Positions 46,741 through 57,700 of a stretch of 64,000 bases of DNA are shown here, in pieces. The translations under genes were made by a program, and so were the position numbers. The notes under the pieces are model-generated. The model was not told where the DNA came from. It did not search any database and was given only the letters and a program-made list of their open reading frames with translations. The stretch spans positions 13,076,092-13,140,091 of the forward strand of contig OZ023190.1 in the NCBI GenBank assembly GCA_963995505.1. The letters run 5' to 3'. This stretch comes from Hypericum androsaemum (Eukaryota; Streptophyta; Magnoliopsida; Malpighiales; Hypericaceae). Position 1 is the stretch's first letter. The number at the start of each line of letters is the position of its first letter.

Positions 46741-47594
46741 ATCGTCAGACGGACGAGAGGCCTGTATATGTGTTTCGTTTTAAAGTTTAAACAATATCTT
46801 TTGTAGTAAATGTTCCTTGATCTATTTGGTCAGAGACATATTTTCTACCCTTGAAGTACCCCTACGGCATTGTTAAAAAAAAAATACCCCTACGGCCCTA
46901 CCGTGTTACATAAATGAAAAAAATGATTACACCAATTCTTTGACAATTTTAATTTTGCTCATTGTATCAAGTGCATAGAGTGATAAAAAATTCTAAAAAC
47001 TTCTGTTCAAATTAACAAGTATGTAAATATTGATGAGAAAGTTATTTTAATTTAATCAAATAATTTTGAGTTCGAGTCATCGAAGATATAATAAAAAAAT
47101 TAATATTTTTTAAAAAAAATTTCTCCGACTCAAATGTGAATGTTTATATTTTTTTAGGAACTCAAATGTGAATGTAGGTGCCGGATATTAGACCATCCAC
47201 ATTCGTGCCTTCCCGCGCCCTCGACCTGGCGCGTGGAAGGCACGCACCAATAAGAAAGAAGGAAAAAAAAGGTGTCAGGGAGGCGCGTCTCGCCTCACCT
47301 GAAACGTGGGGCGACCCCTGCCACATCATTTTTTTTGTTTCCTAAACGATCTACTTAGTTATACTTGGCACAATATTATTCTTACAAATAGATTTTTTCG
47401 GATTTGATTTGTGTGGTTAAAATACTTTAGAATTATCTGTGATAAAATATAATTATAATTTATATAAAAATTTACATTTTTCAAATCTCTATAAATAGAG
47501 TCCAACATTAACATATTTTCACACACAATCTCAAATTCTCTCTTCTTGTACTATATACTATCTTCTTAATTTTTTTTGTTATATTATTTCTATT

Positions 47595-48656
47595 ATGGAT
47601 CCAAATGATCATAATTTCCTAAATTTTTAACCATTTGGATGTTATAATCCTTCATCTTTTTCAACTTCCCAAGACAATCTGAACTCTCAATCTTTTTTTT
47701 ACTCCCAGCTGTCGCCAAATCTTTCCCAAATTCTGATATATGAACACCGTCGCCCACCAAATATTTCACAAAATTTGGCTCACGATGTGCCCGGCAACAA
47801 AAAACTGGAAAAAGGCCATCAACTATTTGGAGTGTTAAGAAAGACACTGTCCTAATTTCTTTTTTCTTCTATGTTAGTGAAGATAGGGAGCGAGGAAAAA
47901 ATCAGAAGGGTGCCTCGTTCTGGGCACGAGTGAGTGCTTTGTACCATCTAGCTCAAACAGAAAATCCAGAACAGATGCACGAAAGAAACGTGGAATCTAT
48001 GAAAGATCGTTACAAACGACTTAATGCAAGTGCACAAAAGTAGATTGGTGTTCGGAAAAGGAGCGGAATGAGCATGGCCGATGTGGAGACCGAAGCACAA
48101 ACAATTTATGTAGGGAAGAGCAACAACAACAAGTTTAGTGACTTAGCTGTATTCAATAAAGTTATGTGTAAACATCCCAAGTGGCAACTACAACTAGATC
48201 ATAATTCAACAAATTTGTCTCTAGAGAATGAAGAGGATCATGTAGAAAGTAGTGGAAGCTCAAAAAGATCAAGGACTACTGAAGATGGTGAATATTCAAT
48301 CCTCTCTAACCCAGAAATTCCAGTCAGCAGATTATCATAAATTTCTCGTCTTATGGGTAGAGAGGCTTCCAAAAAAGGAAAAGGAAAAGGTAAGGCAGAT
48401 GATGAAGTTACTTCAGAACTTCGTGCTTTAAGAATCACCCGAGATAATAAAATTGAATTACTGAAGAAGAGAATTGAGCTCGAGCAATAAAAAGAGCAAA
48501 ATAAAATAGAGCGAGCACAAAAAAAGGCTCAAATGAAGACTATGGAGATGAATCAAGTGATATTGAATACTTTGCATGCGAAAGAGCACTTATCCCCAGA
48601 AAGTGAAGCGATGAAGTGCTACCTAATATCTGTTTTGTTTGGAATGTGAATTTATT
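47595..48656 (+). pseudogene. Harbinger second gene (Myb/NAM-like DNA-binding)
   Basis: Starts at ATG 47595. Pieces in different frames read GASFWARVSALY and ESMKDRYKRLNA, the SANT/trihelix-like domain of the Harbinger accessory protein. FNKVMCKHPKWQ, a Lys-rich segment KKGKGKGKADDE and a coiled-coil-like tail (ELLKKRIELEQ, ERAQKKAQMK) follow, resembling the NAM-associated C-terminal region. Several stops and at least one frame change disable it. In active relatives this protein helps bring the transposase to the element ends. Confidence 0.6.
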
Positions 48657-48840
48657 TTTATTTTATGTCACTTCAACTTTGGCATCTAATGTCTGTTCCC
48701 CCCACGTGCTACTTGTCCTGTAGCTATTTTATGTCACTTCAACTTTGGCATCCAATGTCTGTTCCCCCCACATACTACTTGTCTCGTAGCTATATATTTG
48801 GATCAATATCAAACTTAAACATACATAAATATCCTTACAA

Positions 48841-50190
48841 ATGTCTCTCAATTCTGGATCAAGTTCTGGTTCAAGTTCTGCTGATTCATTCACCATCAAA
48901 TTTGATGAATGGGAGGCACGAGTCTGTGAACAGAATTAAAAAATTGATCACATGCTCGAGGATATGCTCGTTGACAATCAGCAAACGACTCCACCACCAA
49001 GGCGATTTCTCAAAAAAGAACGCCAGGTTGGTGAGGAGCACTTGATGAATGACTATTTTGTAGAGAGGCCAACGTATCCACCTGAATCCTTCCGACGTAG
49101 GTTCCGCATGCGAAGACCACTATTCTTTCGTATAGTAGAGGCGGTGAGTGCTTCAGATTGCTATTTTCAACAAAGGCGAGATGCTGCTGGTAGACAAAGT
49201 CTTTCAACATTGCAAAAATATACTGCAGCCATGAGGGTGTTAGCTTATGGGACATCAGCTGATGTCATTGACGAATATGTGAGAATGGGTGAATCTACAA
49301 CAAGGAAAGCTCTGGTGAAGTTCGTTGATGGTGTCATCTTTAGCTTCGGTCCCGAGTATCTGAGAAAACCCAATGAACAAGATTTGGCAAGACTACTCTA
49401 TGTCGGAGAACAACGTGGATTCTCGGGTATGATAGGCAGTATTGACTGCATGCACTGGGAATAGAAAAATTATCCAACTGTATGGGCTGGACAATATGCC
49501 GGAAGGAGTGGGAAGGCAACAATCATTTTGGAGGCTGTTGCATCCTATGACTTATGGATATGACATGCTTTCTTTGGAACACCAGGTACGTGCAATGATA
49601 TTAATGTACTAGATCGATCTCTTATTTTTACTGATATCTTGGAAGGTTGAGCACCGAAAGTGAGTTACATCGTCAACGGTCGCCAAAATGATATAGCTTA
49701 TTATCTCATTGATGGGATATATCATGTATGAGCTGCATTTGTCAAGTCAATTACATCTCCGTCGACCCTAAAACACAAGTTGTTCGCTCAACATCAAGAG
49801 GCTGCTAGAAAGGATGTGGAGCGAGCATTTGGAGTTCTACAAGCTTGTTTTGCATTCATTCGACGTCCATGTCTTCTTTGGGACAAGAATTTCATAGAAA
49901 AAATTATGATGGTTTGTATCATATTGCACAATATGATAGTAGAGGATGAACGAGACATATATCTCCATTATTATGATCAAACAGAATTCCTGAATGAAGA
50001 ACAAGAAGAACCTTTTCAGTTCTCTACTGGACGCATCGGAAGCCTATCCACCTATATGACTGCTAGGGAAAACCTTCGCAGTAGAGAAGCTCATAACGCT
50101 CTCAAAAGCGACTTGATTGAGTATATTTGGCAAAATTTGCCAATCGTAATTAATTATGTATTATGTAATTTGTATCTTCCGTATTTGTAA
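48841..50190 (+). pseudogene. PIF/Harbinger DDE transposase
   Basis: One continuous frame with five in-frame stops: TAA 48937-48939, TAG 49462-49464, TGA 49561-49563, TGA 49648-49650, TGA 49729-49731. Motifs follow the family: RRRFRMRRPLFFRIVEAV near the N-terminus, the catalytic-region IGSIDCMHW (first Asp), the NDINVLDRS segment (second Asp), and KDVERAFGVLQ (Glu) near the end, followed by CIILHNMIVEDE. Apart from the stops the frame has no indels over about 450 codons, so inactivation looks recent. At least three stops sit at expected Trp positions. Confidence 0.8.
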
Positions 50191-50539
50191 TATATAATTT
50201 AAGACATATCTATGTACCTCTAATTATTTTTCTCTAATTTTATATTCCTACTTTGAGAAAAATAAATTTTTTTACTTTGGCCAAAAAAATTTCTTGTTAT
50301 CTTAATTACGGAATAAATATTTACGTATATTTAATATAATTTTTTAATATAAAAAAATAAAAGTAGATAATATGTGGATGAGAGAGAAATTATTTATTTA
50401 TTCTGTGACTTAGGTTGGGGTAGGTTGCGGATGTGAGTAGGATAAAGAATAATTAGGATGTGCTGATATGAATGAGAAAAAAATTATTTATTTATTTCGT
50501 GATCTAAGTTGGGACAGATTGCGAATACTGATAGTCTTA

Positions 50540-52176
50540 GGTCAGAAACGCCGCAAGCTGACCGCCACATTGCAAATTTATGAGAACTATGCATCCCACC
50601 AAGCAAATACTTGTTGCTAAAAATCAAAAGGGTTCGTGACTTTTGTCCCCATTTTTTTTTGAGAAATCTTTTGTCCCCATCTCATGTGCATGTTTTTGCA
50701 TCCGACCAAAATACACCGTCTCCGATGCTCACTAAAATCTCGAAATTTCTACCCATACCAATTTTATTCCAACCTCTCTCCATGTGGTGACCAAGGAAAC
50801 ACCGAAAGGATTTAAATTCAATAATTGGACGCGTATTTAGGAAAACCTTAAACATTAAAGCCAACCCAAAAAGACTCGACATTTGTCAGCTTCCAATTAT
50901 TTTCTTTTTCTTTTTCCCCAACGGCTAAAGAATCCAACGTATACAACTATTGCCGGCGTAGCTTTTTTTTTTAAGAAATTTATTTCCATAACTGCAATAA
51001 TGTCCGGGATTGGTCTGATTCGACCACTTTTGTCCTTGCCCGCAATCGTTACCTGATTAGGGAATCGCAAATGATTGGGTCATTCCGTAATTACGATGTA
51101 AATAGGGGAGCTGGTAAGTGAATTAACGAAGCTAGGATAAGCAAGCACGTTGAATCGGTCAAGACTGACAAAAACTGGAATTGTCAATTCCCGAAAAAGA
51201 TATTCCATTTTAAAATAAGCTCAATGTAGAGTTTGATTAACCAAAAAATAATGAGTTAATACAAGTAGTAAAAGATTTGAATTTATCCAATAAGCTCAAT
51301 GTAGAACTTGATTAACTAAAAGAATAATGAGTTGATACAAGTAGTGAGAGATTTGAATTTATCCAATGTAAAAAATATCATTGAAAAAGTTATCCTTAAA
51401 ATAAGATCCGATAGTACTCACATAAGAAATGTCGAGCTTGTTTTTACAATTTTTTTGTAAAATTCTGGCGTTCATAGCAGTCAAACTATATTAAGGAATA
51501 ACTTTTTTACGGTTTTCTGCAATACTTTAACACAACGGTCCAACATGCTGCTTATTAGGTAAACCTGGACTGATTCCTGGGCCCATTATTCACCCATGAC
51601 CCAACTCTTCAATTCAGTCCCAGAAATGTAAAATATCTTATGTACAAAAATGTGCCGTTATATTATGGAAGATCGGCTTCTAATAATTAACTCGAAGAAA
51701 AATTTCAGCTAGTTAATGGAAAATAAAGTGGCACCGGACATTTTTTTAATTTTAAATTTGGGAGTTCACGTAAATTGTAGGGTTTTAGACGACATTTGAC
51801 TTTTTCTCCTTTTCAAGTAAAGTTTTTCAATTTTAACAGATGATAGAAAGAAACAAGGTAGAATCTATTTTCATTATACCCAAGCAGGTGGGACAGGACG
51901 TTTGACATTGTAATGGTACAAAAGCAACAGTTAGGCGCTGGACTTCTTTTAAATACCAATAAATGATTATGAAATATCTTAAGAAAGAGAAATGTATTCA
52001 AAAGATTCGGTATAATCACGTAAAAGGAGAAATGTACCACCGAAGCATCAGGGGCTTGATTGTATTGAGTGAGAGGGAATATGTTTTGGACTGTGAACTT
52101 TTCGGTTAAAACCTTAAACGATCATGTCTTTGCTGGTTTCTTAACATTATCAGCAGGTTTTAGTTGGCATACCGGG
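50540..52176. other. Intergenic, no gene seen
   Basis: AT-rich. Between about 51190 and 51390 a 75-base unit (ataatgagttgatacaagtagtgagagatttg and variants) is present twice in tandem. No coding region is supported. Confidence 0.35.
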
Positions 52177-52330
52177 TCGTTTCTTGATAAGTAAAATTTT
52201 ATTAACGGTACTATTATATACATATGTACCCAGTGTGAAATTTCCGTATACTAATTATGCAATTACAATAATAAACTTCACTAAAAATCCATCGATTTAG
52301 AATTAGATAAGAAAAAACCACGACAAAAAA
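52177..52330 (-). repeat. LINE-type 3' tail fragment, minus strand
   Basis: Plus-strand cttgataagtaaaattttattaacggtactattatatacatatgta closely matches 62960-63010. These look like two short copies of the same LINE 3' terminus. Confidence 0.4.
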
Positions 52331-52798
52331 AACCCCGAGAATAAGGCTAAATTGTAATTCCACGCCTGCACCCATGTGTAGAATCATATTGCAATTGACC
52401 CGAAGTTATGATTGCATTATAAATCTATCCCGACCCAAATTCCAAACAAGCTCCACCTGGCCCAGGAAGTCCATACAACATACAAGCCCAATATGCATAC
52501 GGAGTCGTTAGGTTGTCAAAATCGGGATTTTACTAAAGATTATTTGGGCATAGAGAAAGCGTAGATCGTAAGATCGTAATACGGATCATAAAATTTACCA
52601 AATAGACAAAATTATAGAAATAACTAAGATTAATAACCTTTTTCACTAACAACCAATTTTTTTTCATAAATTTACACACAAAAATCTAAGTTCGGTATAT
52701 TTTTTAATAGTAATCCACTACATATCTATAGGTTACATAATGTGGTTTGACGAGCAATAAAGAAAATAAAATAAACATCAAAATTGATGTAAAAAAAA

Positions 52799-53896
52799 GA
52801 GTTAAAGACACTTTAGTACTCTGTATTATTAGATATAGACACTTAAGGTCCTCTATCCAAAAAAGTCATGAGTTATTTAAAATAGTAAATTTATCATTTT
52901 GAAAAGGCCATTATAACCCTGATGGCCCTCTCTCTCCGACAATCTCTCTTTTCATCCTTTCTTCACCACCTCTCTCTTTCCGCGTCGGCAGTCCTAGGGG
53001 TGAGCAAGTCAACCGAACCGGACCGAAATGAAAAAAATCGGACCGGACCGGAACCGGAATTTTAGGGATATTGCAAGCCGGACCGGACCGTACCTACTCT
53101 GGTCCGGTCCAGGTGCGGTCCGGTCCGACCAAAAACCGGACCGGATTACCAAAAACTGAACAAAAACTGGGTTTCGGACTGGACCAAACCGGACCGGACC
53201 GGGAACCAGATTTTGGGTATTTTTACAAACCGGACTAGACCGTTTTTGCATTTGGTCCGGTTTGGTCCGATTTTTTTGGTCCGGATTGATCCGGTTTGAC
53301 AGTTTTCGGTTTGTTTGCTCACCCCTAGGCAGTGCTGCCATAACCAAAGCTCGGACCTCTGCAACAATCTCTCTCCCCCTCTCGTGACCATTATAGGCAT
53401 CGTTTTGTTTATTAGTTTTCAGGTTTTTTTTAAAATTTTGATGGATTTGGTATTAAAAAAAATTGCAAATGTAATTGAGAGGATAAATGCGCTAAGAGGG
53501 CAAAGCCTTCCATGTAATCTTGATCATCTAAAATGTTTAATGGAGGATGGTTTTCTCATGCGGGAACTGTTAAAATCCTTGCTCGAAGCAATTGTCGGAG
53601 CCACACATGCGTCGTCGAGTAGTCTGTCTTCTTCGAGCATGAATAGCATTGTAGTCGATTGAGTTTTTTGGGTGAGTTTCTTTCGAATGGTGGGGTTGCC
53701 AAGCAGGAAGAGGGAGGTGGTGAAGAGAGGGGGAAGAGAGATTGTTAGAGAGAGAGGGTCATCGGGGTTATAATGGTCTTTTTAAAATAATAATTTTATT
53801 ATTTTGAATAATTCAGAACTTTTTTGGGTATTTTTATAATAGAAGACCTTAAGTGTCTATATCTAATAATACAGGTTACTAAAGTGTCTTTAACCC
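52799..53896. mobile_element. MULE/foldback element, 1.1 kb
   Basis: Both ends read inward as G(A/G)GTTAAAGACACTTTAGTA, then tgtattattagatatagacacttaaggtc, and stay complementary for about 200 bases to a ccctctctct block. Flanking 9-mers are taaaaaaaa (52790-52798) and taaaagaaa (53897-53905), 8 of 9 equal, as expected for Mutator. The interior holds a nested hAT MITE and an open frame (53315-53662) of unknown relation. Confidence 0.75.
52995..53327. mobile_element. hAT MITE nested in the MULE, 333 bp
   Basis: Ends are perfect inverted TAGGGGTGAGCAA / TTGCTCACCCCTA. Flanks are ggcagtcc and ggcagtgc (8 bp, one difference). The body is dense in ccggaccgg words in both orientations. This terminal sequence is typical of widespread plant hAT MITEs. 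Confidence 0.85.
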
Positions 53897-53905
53897 TAAA
53901 AGAAA

Positions 53906-54766
53906 TAAGTGGCAAAAAATTAGTAGGATTAAGATATGAATTTAAATAACTCTAAAATTATTAATTTCAGAGATATTAATTAATATAAATTTGATTATTA
54001 ATTTTCGGGCTCAACAATTATCAATCGTGTAATTTTAAATATTTTAGTCGATCAATAGTTATCCGAATAATAAATATTATTAAAAAATATTAAACAAAGT
54101 ATAGTAAATTTTTGTGTTTTGGTCTACAGAGTAAAAGAAGTATAGTTATCTGGATAATAAATATTATTAAAATATTAAACGAAGGATAACCCTTATCCTT
54201 TTCTCTCTCCTCTGGAAGCGTTGAGACACATTCCACCGCTTCAACTCATAGATCTCAGGATCTTAGAAGTTATAACTCAGATCTCACTGATCTCGCTCGA
54301 CTCCGATCTTGCACAGACTCTGACTCATTTTGTCCATGATGAATCGTAAAATCCTAAGATCCCAGGAGTTAACTCAAGATCCTCACAACCTACTTGAACG
54401 AATATATTTGCCTGAATTATGTAAAACGTATGGGTGTAAAGATGTAAAACGAACAATTCAATTAAAAATGAGCTAATAGGTTGAGCCCACATTCGGATTG
54501 ATCCCAATTTTGTGCTTACAATGTCTACCAGTATTTTAAAACCCCGGTCACATTGTCCGTTTGCCATTCGGAAAAGTGATCCGGTCATTCTCCGGATCAT
54601 TTTTAAAAATACTACTCTCTATTTTCTAGTGATGACATCACGCTATAAGACCCTTTTCAAAAAAAAAACACAAAGTTACTTTATAAAACAACATACAGAA
54701 CAACATACCCCTTTTCTGTCCCCAAGTATCAAGAGTACAAGGTGTTAAACATTGGCCCTAGCAAAT
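53906..54766. other. Intergenic, 3' flank of the sulfate transporter gene
   Basis: AT-rich with no gene. Near 54005-54185 the segment ttatc-gaataataaatattattaaa is duplicated about 100 bases apart. The part next to 54767 is likely the transporter 3'UTR. Confidence 0.35.
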
Positions 54767-57700
54767 TCATACAGGGAATTCATCCTTAGGATTTTCCTTG
54801 GCGAGGGAATGCATGGATGCCCGAACGGCGTCGTCCATGGACAAAAATATATGTTCCTTCCCTACCTTCTCAACAAAATGTGACATTATCATTTTCTCCA
54901 TCACCTCAATCCCTGGGTTTACTATTGCCATCTGTAAAAAAACATAATTTAACATTGTACATATCGTAAAGTAATAAAAAATAATTTTAGTTTTATAATT
55001 TAATTATAATAATACTAGTGGAATGCTTTAACCATTCACATGAAATGTAAAATATATAATGGTTTCGGGTACCTTGATGCCTCTGCCTTCCAATAGTCTT
55101 CGAACTTCACCCAAAGTTTCAAGGCCGGTCATATCAATTGATGAGACCCCTATTGCAATTAAGAATTTAATTATCACCATTTCTTTTAATTTTGGCACAA
55201 GTGAAATTTATCGTATGTTGTGTATGCTTACCGCTCAAGTCCAATAAAACATGCTCGACCATATTTCCTTTTGTATTTGACACGTCCTCCTCTTCTTGAA
55301 TCCACCTCACAATCCTGTATCGAAAAATTATTTATCATATATTTGACCGTTAATGTTTAATTTTATGTTGGTCCACGACCAAGATATACCTTTCCCTGAG
55401 GTAGTTGGCGTTGGCATAGTAAATAGGGGAGCCAAGCTGAAGGGCCAGGATTCCCGGGAATCTGATGAATCCGGGATATTGCTCGGTGTCCCGGTAGAGG
55501 AAGGAATCTGGCACTTTTCCCAGCCTACAAGTAGCAGGCCTAGCCACGTACAATAGGGCTCTAACCAAAGCCAGCCCGACCTGAATTTAGGTCGAGTCTC
55601 GAATTCAAAATTTTTGATTAAAATAGAACAATCATTCTCGAAAGAGTATCGGAAAAGAGTGTTACCGACAGCATGAGACCGTAGTCCATGGTCAAGAAGG
55701 TGACGCCGAAAAAAGCGGCCATACAAATGACGAAATCGAACTTGTCAACTTTAAACAAACGGATGGCCTCCTCGTACTTGATCAAACCCAACATTGCAGA
55801 CATAATAATGGCGGATAGAGCCACCAACGGCGTGTAGCTAAACAGGGGGGCCAGCAAGAGGAGCGTTAGCATCATCCCCACCCCCATTACTACGTTAGCC
55901 ATGGGCGTCTTCGCTCCGGAATTGAAGTTCACCGCTGTCTTGGAGAATGGCCCTGTGACCGCCATTCGAAAATTTTACCGAATGACAATTTTAAGATGCG
56001 GGTTCTATGCGAACATTATGACGGTTGTGGGGAGTTTTTTTAAAAATTATAAGTAAGTGATTATATTAACTCCCGAATAATTACGTATCGACGGAAATAT
56101 AAATATACCGGTGGTGAGGTAGCAGGAAGTGAAAGAGCCGACGATGTTCATGAGACCAAAAGCTAGCATCTCCTTGTTCCCATCAATTTGCTCGTTGTTC
56201 ATTATGGCGAAACTCCTTCCAATCGCAACCCCTTCCTGTAAACATCAACTTGGGTTTCATATGATAAAACAAAGCGATTTTTAATGAGGTCAGTGACTGC
56301 AATCCCGTATTTAGTACAAGAGAATTTCACACTTAGTATATATCTACATAGTATTATTCATAAAAAATTACCTATAAAAAAGACTATAAAACGAAGCCCA
56401 CGTCCCCAATGGGCTAATAAATAGGTTTAGGTATATTACCGCCAAAGCAATCATGCCCATCACAAGCCCAGCCTTCAAAGTCGCGGGCAAATACTTGGAC
56501 TCGAAGTTCAGGTACTTTAGGGACGTGGGATTTAGTCCCCTGTGCAGGTGTCCAACCTGCCACAAAAAAGGGACACCGTAACATAACGAAAAAGTGTTCG
56601 ACGGTGTTCGACTTTGTAGCGGATAAAGAGGAGCTAGAGACTTACTCTTGGGATTCCATGTTTGTCCGCGTGAGCAAAGTAAGTGAAGAGACAACCAACT
56701 ATCACTACCAGAATCGGAGCAATGGCTGACACCCAGAACAGCTTCGGCCTTTTGTCTTTCTGAAAATTTAATAACAAAGAAAACCACATTGTTAGCCATC
56801 TAGAAAACCATTATATTATTTAGTCACTGAAGCAAAGGTCTCCCAATTTTTTTGATAAGGAAGTGATGTATGTATGTATGTATCTCGGAAAGTAAGTGAA
56901 TTACACAAGCTCGATCAAGAGAGCTTTTCAAGTTTTGTGTTATTACTTATTAGTGTCTAGACTGTGTTTGGAAAGGCAAAAAATTTTGAGATGAATTTGG
57001 TTAATTTGTAAGTAAAATGTGTGTTTGCGGTTAAAAAATTTCATCAAATTCTTCACCTCTTGTAGACTTGATATCCCGCTTAGAAAATTGTGCCCAAATA
57101 CTTTCTTAGTCTAATAATTTTTTTAAAATACAAATTTTACCTATAGAAAAAAAGAGAGCTCACCACGAACCGAGTCAATTGCAGAAATATCAGAAAGATG
57201 ATTCCCACGACGGCGCTTTCCCATCTCCACTGAATCCCAAAGAAGAAACAGAAAAGGTTCAGAGGCCAAAACCAGAGTGCAAGAAAGAGAGTTTGTGTTA
57301 AACAAGGATTAGATGCATGCTAAAACGTACATATGCTAATTCGAGATATTTAATTAAGCTAGAAGCTGTAAAATTCAACAGAGAAGAAAAATTGAAGGCA
57401 CCAAACCTGATGTCTTTGCTCGACAACGGAACGCAGTACAGAAACGACGTCGGTTTTGGAAGTGAAATGCGTCAATCCAAAAATGCCCTTCAACTGCTGC
57501 AAGCATATGATCACCGCCGTCCCTCCCATGAAACCGGTGATCGTTGAATGCGACAGAAAGTCCACCAATATTCCCAATCTGAATTTACACACCCATAATG
57601 CAACAAAGTTAGAAATATATAAATTTTAGTACTACATATTATTAAAATTGAGTGATTTTAAATAAATAATTATGGGTTTGATTGCTGTCCAAGTTAGACT

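Larger units (their letters stand above)
47191..50536 (+). mobile_element. PIF/Harbinger DNA transposon, 3.35 kb, inactivated
   Basis: TTA target duplications at 47188-47190 and 50537-50539, the PIF/Harbinger signature. Imperfect inverted ends read GACCATCCACATTCG at the left and GACTATCAGTATTCG inward from the right. It contains both genes expected: a Myb/NAM-like second protein (47595-48656) and a DDE transposase (48841-50190), same orientation, both with stops. The right end has two tandem subterminal segments shared with the MITEs at 38741-40142. Confidence 0.8.

Noticed and set aside
50682..52040. Short minus-strand frames in the 50.6-52.0 kb interval
   Set aside because: Low complexity, AT-rich, no motif, and no supporting splice or start context.
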